The notes under the pieces: generated by a model
The model's database searches: none
Told to the model about the DNA's origin: nothing
The model's input: only the letters and a program-made list of their open reading frames with translations
Part shown: piece after piece, positions 1 through 10,448 of the stretch
Position numbering within the stretch: the first letter of the stretch is position 1
Layout of the letters: every line of letters starts with the position of its first letter
Source of the DNA: Eunapius fragilis
Lineage: Eukaryota > Porifera > Demospongiae > Spongillida > Spongillidae
DNA: 64,000 nt
NCBI GenBank assembly: GCA_963681505.1
Contig: OY811974.1
Coordinates: 6,261,816 to 6,325,815, forward strand
Direction of reading: 5' to 3'
Made by a program: the position numbers and the translations under genes

Positions 1-954
1 GTACACTGGTGGAGTGTGTACACTGGTGGAGTGTGTGAAGTGTGTACACTGGTGGAGTGTGTGGAGTGTGTACACTGGTGGAGTGTGTACACTGGTGGAG
101 TATGTACACTGGTAGAGTGTGTGGAGTGTGTACATTGGTGGAATGTGTACACTGGTGGAGTGTGTGGAGTGTGTACACTGGTGGAGTGTGTACACTGGTG
201 GAGTGTGTGAAGTGTGTACACTGGTGGAGTGTGTGGAGTGTGTACACTGGTGGAGTGTGTACACTGGTGGAGTGTGTACACTGGTGGAGTGTGTACACTG
301 GTGGAGTGTGTACACTGGTGGAGTGTGTACACTGGTGTAGTCTGTACACTGGTGGAGTGTGTGGAGTGTGTACACTGGTGGAGTGTGTACACTGGTGGAG
401 TGTGTGGAGTGTGTACACTGGTGGAGTGTGTGTAGTGTGTACACTGATGGAGTGTGTACACTGGTGGAGTGTGTGAAGTGTGTACACTGGTGGAATGTGT
501 GTAGTATGTACACTGGTGGAGTGTGTGAAGTGTGTATACTGGTGGAGTGTGTGGAGTGTGTACACTGGTGGAGTGTTTACACTGGTGTAGTCTTTACACT
601 GGTGGAGTGTGTGGAGTATGTACACTGGTGGAGTGTGTGGATTGTGTACACTGGTGAAGTGTGTGGAGTGTGTACACTGGTGGAGTGTGTGGAGTGTGTA
701 CACTGGTGGAGTGAGTGGAGTGTGTACACTGGTGGAGTGTGTGGAGTGTGTACACTGGTGGAGTGTGTGGAGTGTGTACACTGGTGGAGTGTGTACCACT
801 GGTGGAGTGTGTACAATGGTGTAGTGTGTGGAGTGTGTAACTGGTGGAGTGTGTACACTGGTGGAGTGTGTACACTGGTGGAGTGTGTACACTGGTGGAG
901 TGTGTACACTGGTGTAGTCTGTACACTGGTGGAGTGTGTGGAGTGTGTACACTG
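1..954. repeat. Two-module minisatellite array, first block
   Basis: The block is built from two short modules, GTACACTG (8 bp) and GTGGAGTGT (9 bp). They combine as the 17-mer 8+9, and the 9-mer is often inserted once more to give 26-bp units. Variants such as GTGAAGTGT and GTGTAGTCT are scattered through it. Long open frames of the Val-His-Trp-Trp / Tyr-Thr-Gly-Gly type occur in several frames on both strands. They only reflect the lack of stop codons in the repeat, so I do not call them genes. The array resumes at 1894 after a transposon. Confidence 0.97.
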
Positions 955-1893
955 CAGGGGCGGATGCAGGATTTTGGCGAGGGGGGGGTCCGACATGAAT
1001 AATTGATGAAGAGGAGGGGCGCGCGCGAAGCGCGCGAAAAATTTTGTGGTGCGCATTCCAATTTTTCCACAGATTGTACATGTAAAGGGCCGGGGATTGG
1101 CAATCAACACCAAAAATGAGTGACACTCCGTTGCATTCTGCCGGGTTTCCAGGCTATTGTGGTCTTATGGATTTAAATGGCTGTGTTGTTACTTACATGC
1201 GCTTTCCTTTTCTATTTGAGCCACTTAAAATTTACCATCACACTCCGGCAGATGACCTACTTCAAGCAGTGAATTGTATAATGCAGCATAATATTCGTGC
1301 GCGAAAAAATTTATTGTACACATTCCACAGATTGTACATGTAGGGGGATTAGAAACGGAGGCAATCATAACCAATAAATGCGTGCTACTCCGTTACGTTC
1401 TGGTTTCCAGGCTATTATGGTTTTGCGGATTTAAATGGCTAGTGTGTTTCGTCGCAGATTTGTATTGTACGTTACATGCGCCGGCTTAGTTTCTTTGCTA
1501 TGTTAAAATTTAAATTTTAAATTTTAAATTTGAATGGTCTTGGAGCAAGGTGCCTTCAACCTTGATGGGTACTAATAATAGAGCACGAATCAAAATAACT
1601 GCGGAAAGAATATCTGCGGAACTGAAGAATATCTCACAACCGTGGGTTAGCATTTTGGAATACATTTACCTTACGTATAAATAACAGCCTACTACGTATC
1701 TCGCAATTTACAGAACTAAAATATAGTACTACTAATGAATAAGCAATAAGAATAAGCTATTTAGCAACTTCACGAAGTGCACTCCGTAGACATGTATATC
1801 TCACGTGCGACACGTCATACGCTAATTATATTCATATTCAGGTTCGAGGGGGGGGTCCAGACACCCTGGACCCCCCCCCTGGATCCGCCACTG
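955..1893. mobile_element. Non-autonomous hAT-like element inside the minisatellite (TSD CACTG)
   Basis: The left end is CAGGGGCGGATGCAGG and the right end reads CCTGGATCCGCCACTG, so the terminal inverted repeats are CAGNGGCGGATSCAGG followed by G runs. The element is flanked by CACTG at 950-954 and 1894-1898, a 5-bp duplication of minisatellite sequence. Removing the element and one CACTG restores an ordinary repeat unit. Inside is an imperfect direct duplication (about 1050-1195 and 1305-1450, sharing the CACAGATTGTACATGTA and TTTCCAGGCTATT segments). No transposase frame is visible. CAGNGG termini are typical of the hAT superfamily; hAT duplications are usually 8 bp, but 5-bp subgroups exist. 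Confidence 0.88.
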
Positions 1894-2130
1894 CACTGGT
1901 GGAGTGTGTACACTGGTGGAGTGTGTACACTGGTGTAGTCTGTACACTGGTGGAGTGTTTGGAGTGTGTACACTGGTGGAGTGTGTGGAGTGTGTACACT
2001 GGTGGAGTGCGTGGAGTGTGTACACTGGTGGAGTGTGTACACTGGTGGAGTGTGTACACTGGTGGAGTGTGTACACTGGTGGAGTGTGTACACTGGTGGA
2101 GTGTGTACACTGGTGTAGTGTGTGGAGTGT
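1894..2130. repeat. Minisatellite array, second block
   Basis: This continues the same 8+9 bp modules after the hAT insertion. The array ends at 2130, where a fold-back element begins. Confidence 0.95.
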
Positions 2131-2345
2131 GTACTTCCGCGTAACCGCGTTACAACCTATTCCTGTAGACTGAAAGAAGGGGGTTCGTCACAACAAAAAT
2201 GGCGCCTACCGACACATTTAAATGTGTCGGTAGGCGCCATTTTTGTTGTGACGAACCCCCTTCTTTAAATGTGTCGGTAGGCGCCATTTTTGTTGTGACG
2301 AACCCCCTTCTTTCAGTCTACAGGAATAGGTTGTAACGCGGAAGT
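2131..2345. mobile_element. Fold-back element with a duplicated inner arm
   Basis: The left arm (2131-2218) starts GTACTTCCGCG and the right arm (2266-2345) ends CGCGGAAGTAC. The arms are near-perfect reverse complements over about 80 bases. Between them, 2219-2265 is an extra copy of the inner 47 bp of the right arm, beginning AAATGTGTCGGTAGGCGCC. The left arm can therefore pair with either of two targets. There is no coding content. Confidence 0.92.
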
Positions 2346-2395
2346 ACGTGCTTTTCGTTATGTAACTTGATATCCGATACTTACTTGTATTTCCT

Positions 2396-2725
2396 CTCGC
2401 TTACCCTTTCCACGAACGTACTCTGGAGCGCCATGAGGTATGTCAATGTGTCACAAGATCTCTTTTTTTTTGAAACAGATGAACGTTTGCTGGCAAGACA
2501 GTTGTGCCTTTTGCATGCATTACAGTATACTCTTTCCAATCTGTAAGTTGTTGTATTATAATTGTTGGGCTATGATTTTTGTTGTCTCGCTTACAGTCGA
2601 AGTTACTTTGTTTGTCTTTGGAGCGCAATGAGGTATGTGCAAAAGAATCTCTTTTTCTCACCTGCGACTTTTTGTAACAGATGAAGGTTTGATGACGAGA
2701 GAGTTGTGCGACTGTCGTACAGGAC
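2396..2725. repeat. Tandem duplication of an approximately 190-bp segment with splice-like borders
   Basis: Two related copies (about 2396-2512 and 2586-2720) share CTCGCTTA, then GGAGCG(C/A)(C/A)ATGAGGTATGT, then a pyrimidine-rich stretch ending AACAGATGAA. Each looks like a donor (ATGAG/GTATGT) and an acceptor (AACAG/ATGAA) about 45 bp apart. I could not join them into an open frame. The rest of 2346-2990 holds nothing I recognise. Confidence 0.5.
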
Positions 2726-2989
2726 GCTCGTGTTATCATTCAATAACCTAACCACAATTGTGATTAAGCAAGTACTTCGTGTGGTTCTCATCCTATAATC
2801 GTATCTTTCAACAGGACAGAATCCTACCAGTACAGTTGTTTTGTACATCAATACGTACAGAGACCAAGCAAAATACTTGCGTTTCCCTTTCGTACATGCC
2901 TATGTATTTGTACAATGACTTTTTCAAAACTGCTTCAGAATCTGAGAGAGGTGCATGTGATAGTGTGGTGCTGCATGGGTAGAAGCGGC

Positions 2990-3235
2990 GCGGTGCCTAA
3001 AACGTACCGACGGTACGACACGGTAAAAAGCGAACCTCTTTAACCGTCGATTTACCGAAGTGACGGATTTTATCGTATAAATGACGTGACAGAGTGACGG
3101 GGAAAGAGACGTTACCGTCCACTCTCAGTCCACAGACGGCCCGTTAAATTGATTTCAACGGTATCCGCCTACATCAAAGAGACGGGTAAGGTCACGTGAT
3201 GAGACGTTACCGTGTCCATGTAACGGTTTCGCTGT
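2990..3235. repeat. ACGGTA/TACCGT-rich region at the 3' side of the EnSpm transposase
   Basis: Short motifs of the ACCGTC/GACGGT/TTACCG type recur in both orientations here and overlap the end of the transposase frame. Clustered subterminal motifs are usual near the ends of CACTA/EnSpm elements, so this may be the left subterminal region. I did not find a CACTG terminus matching the right end at 7410, so the left boundary is unknown. Confidence 0.45.
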
Positions 3236-5595
3236 GTGGTCTAACTCCTGTACAATCGAATGGGCAGTGTAGCTTTCATCTCTTATATGTAACTTGCCTA
3301 TTTCCATTTCTTGAACAAAATGCCTCATTAACTGTACTTCAATAGACCTGTTGTTAGTTCTATAGCTACCCAAAATACCATTGTATCTTTCAAATGAAAA
3401 TAACCAGAATGCATAGACAGGCCCATAGTCCAAAATGCAGTTCAAGATGTGCATGTGCATGTGCATGTTAGGCGTAACCTTGTCCTTACCATACAGCCGC
3501 TGAAACTGCTTGCAAAACTGCAATAGTAACTTGTGTCCCTCCATAGCATCATGAATCTTCAGCATAGGGGAAACTAGAATGTTGCATGCTTGTACAAATA
3601 GATACCAGCACTCAAGGTGCTCCTGTTCTAGCACGCCATGAAGGGCATACATAGAAAAAACCATTGTCCATGTTTTCCATTGGTCTGCTGTAAAAAAACT
3701 GAATGAAGATGCAATTTTATGTGGGATTCTACCCATTGAAGAAGGAGTTTCACACTTATCAACTTTCTCTTGCATCATTGCATGAAACCTTTTAGGTATA
3801 ATAGGTTCAATATCATCTAACCATACGTTCTTCATAATGTGTTTTGCTGTTCCAAGGAATAGGTTGTGCATGGGGTCAACTATATGAAAGCGAACACAAT
3901 CAAAGTATTCCAAAAGCATTAAAGCAGTAAATCGTGAACCGTATTGTGATTCTATATGATCTCTTGCAGCTTGAGTTGTTTGCATGGAGGCCAAATCTGC
4001 TTGTTCACGGTGGTCAGATTCATTTCGTAAGGGCGATTCATCTTCGCCATCATCGAAACAACCAAAACAAGCATGACCAGTTTCACAGTTGATGTGAAAC
4101 TCTTTAGTGCACTTTGAACATCCCAATTTAGCCATGTGGCCTAAAAATCCACAAACTTTCCTTGCTGCAGGAATATCACAGGCTACACAAAGCAGTCCTG
4201 CTTTCAAATGCACTTGCTGGCCTGGGTTGTCTGGCATATTAATGACCATGCCCTCACTCCACAAAACCTTTAATTCCTCCACTAAGGGCTCCAGGTAAGA
4301 ATTAATATTAAGCGGAGGCTCATTTGGACCTGGAATTAAACCAAAAAGAATCATGTTTTCTTTTAAAAATCTTTTTGAGCGTGGAAGATTCATAACAGAT
4401 AAATACACAGCTCCAACACTGTATGGTGTGTGCTTGAATGGGGTAAACCAGTCAACGTTCATCATTAGGCCTATGTTATGGGGGGCAGCAAGGAATGCTG
4501 ACCCATTGACATACTATAACTCCTCCCAAATCTTGCCATCATAGATATCACAAAGAGTATCCTTGGGTATCTTCCGTTCACGCCAATGTTCACATGAGTT
4601 CAAAACACCTGGCTTACTAAGCAAAGTTTGCAACGATTCTATAAGAGTTTTATAACAGTACACTTTCAAAGGATAGAACTTGTGATCCCCATCTTTAGTG
4701 ACTACAGCCCTCAAAAGTTGAGATCCACAATGCTGCCTTCGGGAACGATGAGGGTGGTTGGGGAACTTGGAAAATGAGCACACTTTGGGGATCATTTTAG
4801 CTTTATCAACAAAGCACTTCTCAAACTCATAAAGAGTATGGCATTTCGGGCAAGAAACTAAACGCCTAAAGTCATTGCTGTTAACATTGAGACAACTATG
4901 TAAGCCTATAATTGAGGTTGGAAAAATGGTTGTCATCTGGGCAACAAAAGATGAAAACCTACCTACAATGATAAAAACACAGCTGATAATGCGAATTAAA
5001 GCTGAGACTGCAGCTATTGAGATGTTGTATCTTGATGACCACTTAGACAAAAGTACTAAAAAGAAAGCTACAACTCTTGAAGAGTCGTCACTACAGACAT
5101 CAGTTTCTAGATGCACGAGATGCTCATGCAAGGAATTAGTTGATTTTTCCATCATGTCACCTTCAATTTCAGAAACATTCACACCTTCCCACACCTCACC
5201 ATCATCCACCTCATCTTCCAGGCAGTCCTCCGTAGCTTGTAGCTCAGCAGTGGAGTTATCCATCTCATCATCACTTAAACCTTCCGAATTATCACTACCT
5301 ATGAAAAAATAATGGAGGATTATCAGTGACAGTGCACATCCAAAATGATTGCTAATACGACAAGGCTTACTACATGGATGGATGTCAGTATGATAATTTA
5401 TCCCTGACCTGAATTTAATTGAATTGCACCACCATCATCCCCCTCATCCTCAGATGTAGACGGAACAGATTGACAATCTTTACTCCAAATCCGCGTGTGA
5501 TCATCGTAGTATGCCTCCTTGTGCCTTAAAAATGTACGTGCTGATATAAATTCCTCACAGTGTTCGCAATATCGATACAAATGATTCCGATCCAT
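3155..5595 (-). pseudogene. CACTA/EnSpm transposase (Tnp2 family), one in-frame stop
   Basis: Exon 1 is 5595-5409 (begins MDRNHLYRYCEHC, a possible Cys/His finger). Intron 5408-5299 is GT-AG, and exon 2 is 5298-3155. The phases match, giving 777 codons. After an acidic linker comes a CPKC-type stretch. The Tnp2 core follows with its hallmark blocks: NVDWFTPFKHTPYSVG, NLPRS, GLIPGPNEPP, CDIPA, a Cys-rich KLGCSKC...CFGC segment and DPMHNLFLGTAKH. Tnp2 proteins are DDE transposases that cut CACTA elements at their ends. The only lesion is a TAG at 4516-4514, just before the core; both sides are in the same frame. It is either a recent inactivating mutation or a suppressed or edited codon. It is divergently transcribed from the partner gene at 5839. 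Confidence 0.85.
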
Positions 5596-5838
5596 TGTAT
5601 ATACACAGACGCGAAGTTTTTCAAAATAAAAAAGTCAGAAAATTCGGACCAATCAATTTCATTCTATACTTAACGAGATACATCAAAAAATACACAAGGC
5701 GGTAAAATCAGACCAATCATTTTTCACTTCTGCGCAAAAAAAACGCGCGCGTCACATAATGCAGCTGTTGACAGCAGCTCATGTATGCATGATTAGTTTC
5801 ACTATCTGTTGCATTCATTTTTCTTTGAATCAGTCAGT
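5596..5838. promoter_or_regulatory. Shared promoter interval of the divergent EnSpm genes
   Basis: These 243 bp separate the start codons of the transposase (minus) and the partner gene (plus), so both promoters must lie here or in untranscribed leaders. The interval is A/T-rich and has CG-rich words such as CGCGCGCGTCACATAATG near 5743. No clear TATA box with proper spacing can be assigned. Confidence 0.45.
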
Positions 5839-7047
5839 ATGTCATCAGCTCGTACTCCCGTTCGACCACTCGGAACGGGTGAAGACAGCGAGCGTAGGGT
5901 TTCGTCACCTTTTCTGTCGTCGTCGAGATCTTTGTTGCAGCCTGCAGGTTAAAAAAAAAATCATTCATTTCATGCAAATGAGGACCATTTGTTTTAGATT
6001 CCCGACGACAGGAACGTGCCGCCGGCAGTACTGGTAATGTTAACGTCCAGATACTTGCGGCGATTAAATCGCTCCAAGAACAAGTGGCGGTCTTACAGGC
6101 CAAGTCTACGCAACCAGCTGCCTCTTCCATCGAACAATGTGCAGTTTCTAAGAAAGCACCAAAAGAACTGTTGGTAAAGTATATTGAACTTTATCATGCA
6201 TGTAATATCAATAACGTGCTTTCTATAGACATCTATTCACAGTGTTGTGAGGCATCTTCGAGAAAGACTGGATGCACCTATGCAATGGGACACAAGTTCA
6301 GGGTAAGCAATTTGCATTTGACATAACCTTATAATTGCATGTATTGCACAGTTTTTCTTCGCCTGAAAATATGCGGGTGACATCGGAAATTGTAACAGCC
6401 TGTGTCAACGAGAAGTATCCTGCTTCCGTTGTACAAAGTAAGTCACTATCCATGCAAGAGAGTATACATGTATATATTCAAACAATGTTTTACAGAAGCC
6501 ACCAAAAAATACTTCACAACTCTGAAGCGGCGCTCGCGTCTACAAACTAACAACAAACTTCCAGACGCGAGAAAAAAACAACGAAGGCTTCAGCGAAAAC
6601 ACCACGTACGTTTATGACTATGCAGAATTTAACGTGATGTGTATTAGCATTAATCAATAATCATTCGGCATACAGAAACTTCAGAATCGCAAAGTAGCTC
6701 TGTCGGGATCAACAACTTTAACACAGGAGCAGAAAGAAAAGTTTTCTTCTATTCTTCGCATCGAATACATGTCTTCGGAAGAAAGCGCCGAGGAATCGGG
6801 TGAGGACGAGCACATGGGGGAACGATTAAACGTGCTCCTCATTCACACTCTCCCGTGGAGAAATCCAAGCGTGAACGAAATGTTCCAATCACTGGATCGC
6901 AAAAGTGCAAGAAAAAGAACGTCAAGAGCAGCTGAAATGTGCCGCAAACGGTGCCGTGCTAGCGCTACTGAACCATCCTCGCCGAGCGGATTTACAGCAA
7001 AACCTCCACCATCCTGCCCTGCGTGGGCAAAAGTGTCTGACTGTTAA
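5839..7047 (+). CDS. EnSpm partner protein, six exons, intact
   Basis: The exons are 5839-5947, 5998-6173, 6229-6302, 6352-6437, 6496-6605 and 6676-7047. All introns are GT-AG and 50-70 bp, and the phases agree, giving 309 codons including TAA. The start MSSARTPVRPLG was chosen because it is the first ATG of the open exon. Features in order: a Ser-rich N-terminus; a short coiled-coil-like helix (ILAAIKSLQEQVAVLQAK); a conserved block HSVVRHLRERLDAP; a very basic KKQRRLQRKHH stretch; then RIEYMSSEESAEESGEDEH followed by LPWRNPSVNEMFQSLDRK. From memory, the EYMSSEES and LPWR...LDRK pattern recurs in the second gene of animal EnSpm elements, whose role is not established; DNA binding or end recognition is plausible. 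Unlike the transposase, it has no break. Confidence 0.82.
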
Positions 7048-7410
7048 TTTTAGTTATCGTGATGTGTAATGTACTGTATGTATATATTGATATCAAAATA
7101 TTTTAACTTCAATAATAGATGTGAACCAAGATATTTTTAAACTATAGGCGTGTTGTAAAAATAAGACGTCATAATGTTGTGTATTTATAGAACACCTTTG
7201 TATACCTTGTGTAAAGCTATTGCAAATGTTACATTTGACATCATGTTTGCGATGCGCAAACATGAGTAAAACCAGCCTTTACCATCTTTACACCGTCATG
7301 TAAACATCACGTTTGCGTCGTCGTAAATACAAGAAAACATACGTAAATGTGACCTTTACATCATGTTTACGTATTATTTACCGCACGCGTAAACACAATT
7401 TTTTACGCAG
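7048..7410. mobile_element. Right terminal region of the EnSpm element
   Basis: The segment ends TTTTTTACGCAGTG at 7410, which is CACTGCGTAAAAAA on the other strand, a CACTA-type terminus. Upstream (7245-7390) are repeated GTAAACAT(C/G)A, CATGTTTGCG and GTGACCTTTACATC words in both orientations, typical of EnSpm subterminal arrays. I see no gene here. Confidence 0.7.
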
Positions 7411-8003
7411 TGGACCGAAGGGTGATTATTAGTAAGTGCGTAATTTTTAAAACGAGTTGCCCACTGCTTATCACATGCGCGCACACAGCGTGTCTGCTAT
7501 AAAGTACACCTCAAGTACAAATATCCCACTAGAAATCCTGATGAAGAGAACGAATGCACTTCACAGTTCCCAGATCTAAGACGAATCGACATCGATATCA
7601 GCTGCTCTGACCGCGTGTCAAATTTGATGATGATTATGGAGGATTACCTGGATGTGACCTTCTGTGTATTGCTAATAGTTGACCTTTGTGAAAAGATTGC
7701 CATGTGTATTCATTGTAACTTGTTTATTGACCAATTAGACTCTTTCAGTTTGATATATATGAATATTCAGTTTGATATATATGAATGCCGTCTAGCACGC
7801 GCCAACGAGATCTAGAAATAACGCGATTTGAAGTGATTCTTCGCGCGCTACTCCTCACGCTAGCGTGAAAATCGGCCAATAACCGATCAAATTGCGTGCA
7901 ATTGCACGAAATGCAGCATACGTGCACGCGTGATTGCGCGTACCTCTTGCGCACAAATGTCCCTTTATTACGCTCGCGATACCGCCGAAATTTTTTCCCG
8001 GGA
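7411..8003. other. Intergenic, no gene seen
   Basis: The only structure noted is a direct duplication of CAGTTTGATATATATGAAT at about 7746-7785, and some CGCG-rich sequence at 7840-7960. Short open frames here show no recognisable protein. Confidence 0.6.
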
Positions 8004-9032
8004 CTAAACAGCCTGGTGAATCGATGGTACTAATAGATACAATGTCTTCAGTTTCTTTTCTGAGATTTTTTCTTCAGTACCACAAGCAATGAATGGTTTG
8101 ATTTGAGCACCATTGACTTTTTTCTCCACCAAGGTAGATTCCTTTTGCAAGAGATAACACCCCTTTCCTAAATTCCTCATGATATAATAAGGCACAAACC
8201 ATCTGAAATCCAATGTGCCTTCTTTTCTTTTCTTGGGTGTAAAGTCCTTGAAAAGGACTTTAGACCCAATGGCTTACACAGACGGATTGGATGCTTCTTT
8301 TTGTATTCAGCTTCGACATTTTGCTTAGCTTTCTTGATCTAAAGTACAAATGATGTAATGTCAAATTACAGAGGACATATGCAGGGTGTGCAAAAATATG
8401 CAATTCGTTTAAACCCTCTGGCATTCATGCAGCATTAAAATTTATTAATTTGCACTGTCCTTATACCGTAATATATTTTGTAGAAAAAAAAACATAAATC
8501 TATAGATGTTTAGTCAATTAGTATTAGAGTTTATAATTGGTATGGTTCCTGCCTACTAGCTTGATGGTGTGTAATAACCTACAACTCAGTAGGCTGTCTA
8601 ATTATACGGCACTTTGATTTACTTCTATACACGTAAGCAAAAATCATAAATGCAGTAATTTATTTTCACCCAGCATATTTATATTATATGCTTATTTTAT
8701 TAGAAATGTTTCATACCTTGCTTCAATAATTTTGTCCATTACAGGTTGGCTACATTCAGACCTTGTGTTGAAATCACTAAGCAGGGTTTTAGGTGACTCA
8801 TCAGCAACATCTAATTCTACAGGTAGTACAAGCTTCCTCCCAAACATCAGTTCAAAGGGACTGTATTTGGTTGACTCCTGTCTTGAAGTATTGTATGCAA
8901 AGGTACAAGCATCTAAGTGTGTATCCCTGTTACTGTGTCTGTCACTGCAGAATTTCATAAGCATTCACTGAATGGTTTGATTGAACCGCTCTTCCAAACC
9001 GTTGGTCTAAAAAAAAGGATGTAACATTTAAT

Positions 9033-9789
9033 CTTTATTCTCCAATCGTCCTTATTTAAGTCCATTGTCCTAAAATAAGGACGAAATTCAAGTTTCATAA
9101 AAATCAGGTAAGATTGGTGGTTTAAATTATAGTACATTAAAACTGCATGCAGAATCTAGTTATTAATAGGTATTTATTAGTACAATCTGGCCAAACAAGG
9201 GTGACTTTTAAATGGCGAAGCAGTCAATAAAGGCGGGTTCGCGTGTAGTAGGTAGGCTCAAAACGACAATGGGAAAGAAAGAAACGGTATTGCAGGTATG
9301 TGGAAGTGGGCATAAGAAGAGGTATGTTTCATCAAGTTAAACTGTTCTGTAAAATGTTGCTAAACACGGATGTCTAATTGAGGAGAGCAAGAATAAAAGT
9401 AAATAAATTGCAATATTATTAAAGTTTATTGCAAATATTTATATATTTTCTAAATGTAAATTGCTTCAGGTTTCAGAAAATTAATACATCCCAAATAGGA
9501 GACAACTAGATTGTAACTTATAGATAACTGAATCTAAATCGCTTGATTTCGAGTTAAACTTATGAGTCTGCCATCAAACCTATTACACTTTCAACTGTAC
9601 TACTCAGCTATGTAATAGGTCGGTACACAAAAATTGTGTTTTAATATAATGAAGGATAAATGCAGCATGAAAAAAGTCTTTACTTTGCTAATATACAGAT
9701 CAGTCATTTTAAAAACATAGTGTAAACAGTCGTCCTTATTTAAAGACAAAAGGCGGTCTTAAATAAGGACGATTAGCGGGAGAATAAAG
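9033..9789. mobile_element. Non-autonomous element with hairpin-shaped termini, inside an intron
   Basis: The ends are CTTTATTCTCC...AATCGTCCTTATTTAAG and the reverse complement, which has a 4-bp indel. Each end is itself a small hairpin (CGTCCTTATTTAAG facing CTTAAATAAGGACG). It occupies almost all of the 834-bp integrase intron; without it that intron would be about 77 bp, like its neighbours in this window. There is no coding content, and the target duplication is unclear. Confidence 0.72.
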
Positions 9790-10417
9790 GTCAACACCTG
9801 AATAGCACAGTTCTATACAAATTTCTCCATATTTATGTACCTGTGGATGATCGGCTGTGCTCAAACGATGGTCCACTTTAAGCAATGTCATTAGTTGTTC
9901 ATTAATCTGGTTGTAGAATTCTGTGCCATGGTCAGAGGTCAGAGCTCTAGGTATACCTATTTGCATTAACACCAGCAATGTATCGAATTTTTTGCATTGG
10001 GTAAAAGGTATTCAAACATAGTCAGATATTTATTTTTGCCTTTTAAACAATGCTATTGCAACACCACTGGCATGTTTAGATTCAAGTGCAATTGCTGCCA
10101 CCCACTTCATGCAATAATCAGAGCTATACTTATGTCCAGCAGAGTTTTCAGGAAGTGGTCCTATTACATCTGGGCGTGTTTTGTCAAACCTTCGGGTATT
10201 AGTACGCTGGCACTGGTCACATGACATCACCTACATTATGTAGTGAGATATATATGTAATTATGTTGGGAAAATACTTTTAAAAATTTAATGCCAAGCAC
10301 AATATAATAAATGCACATACCATTTTTTTCCAAATCATTGAAGATTCCAGACCAGTAAAAATGTTCTGACACCTTGTAGAATGTCGCGCTCCAGGGCGGA
10401 TGCAGGAATTAAAGGAA

Positions 10418-10442
<25 letters not shown>

Positions 10443-10448
<6 letters not shown>

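Noticed and set aside
16..1113. Many long open frames with VHWWSVYTGGVC or HSTSVHTPPVYTLHQ repeats
   Set aside because: They are translations of the stop-free minisatellite in several frames and both strands. Unit length changes (17 and 26 bp) shift the frame, and no start, splice or codon signal supports a gene.
2990..3120. Left terminus of the EnSpm element
   Set aside because: GCGGTGCCTAAAACG is only weakly similar to the CACTGCGTAAAAAA right end, and no matching duplication is visible; the boundary is left open.
4875..5312. Plus-strand 145-codon frame
   Set aside because: It is antisense to the transposase exon, whose splice phases and family motifs are clear.
8004..10230. Gypsy LTR retrotransposon pol fragment
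   Set aside because: GT-AG introns with matching phases separate the integrase blocks. No RT, RNase H, gag or LTR is present nearby, so an ordinary LTR element was not called.
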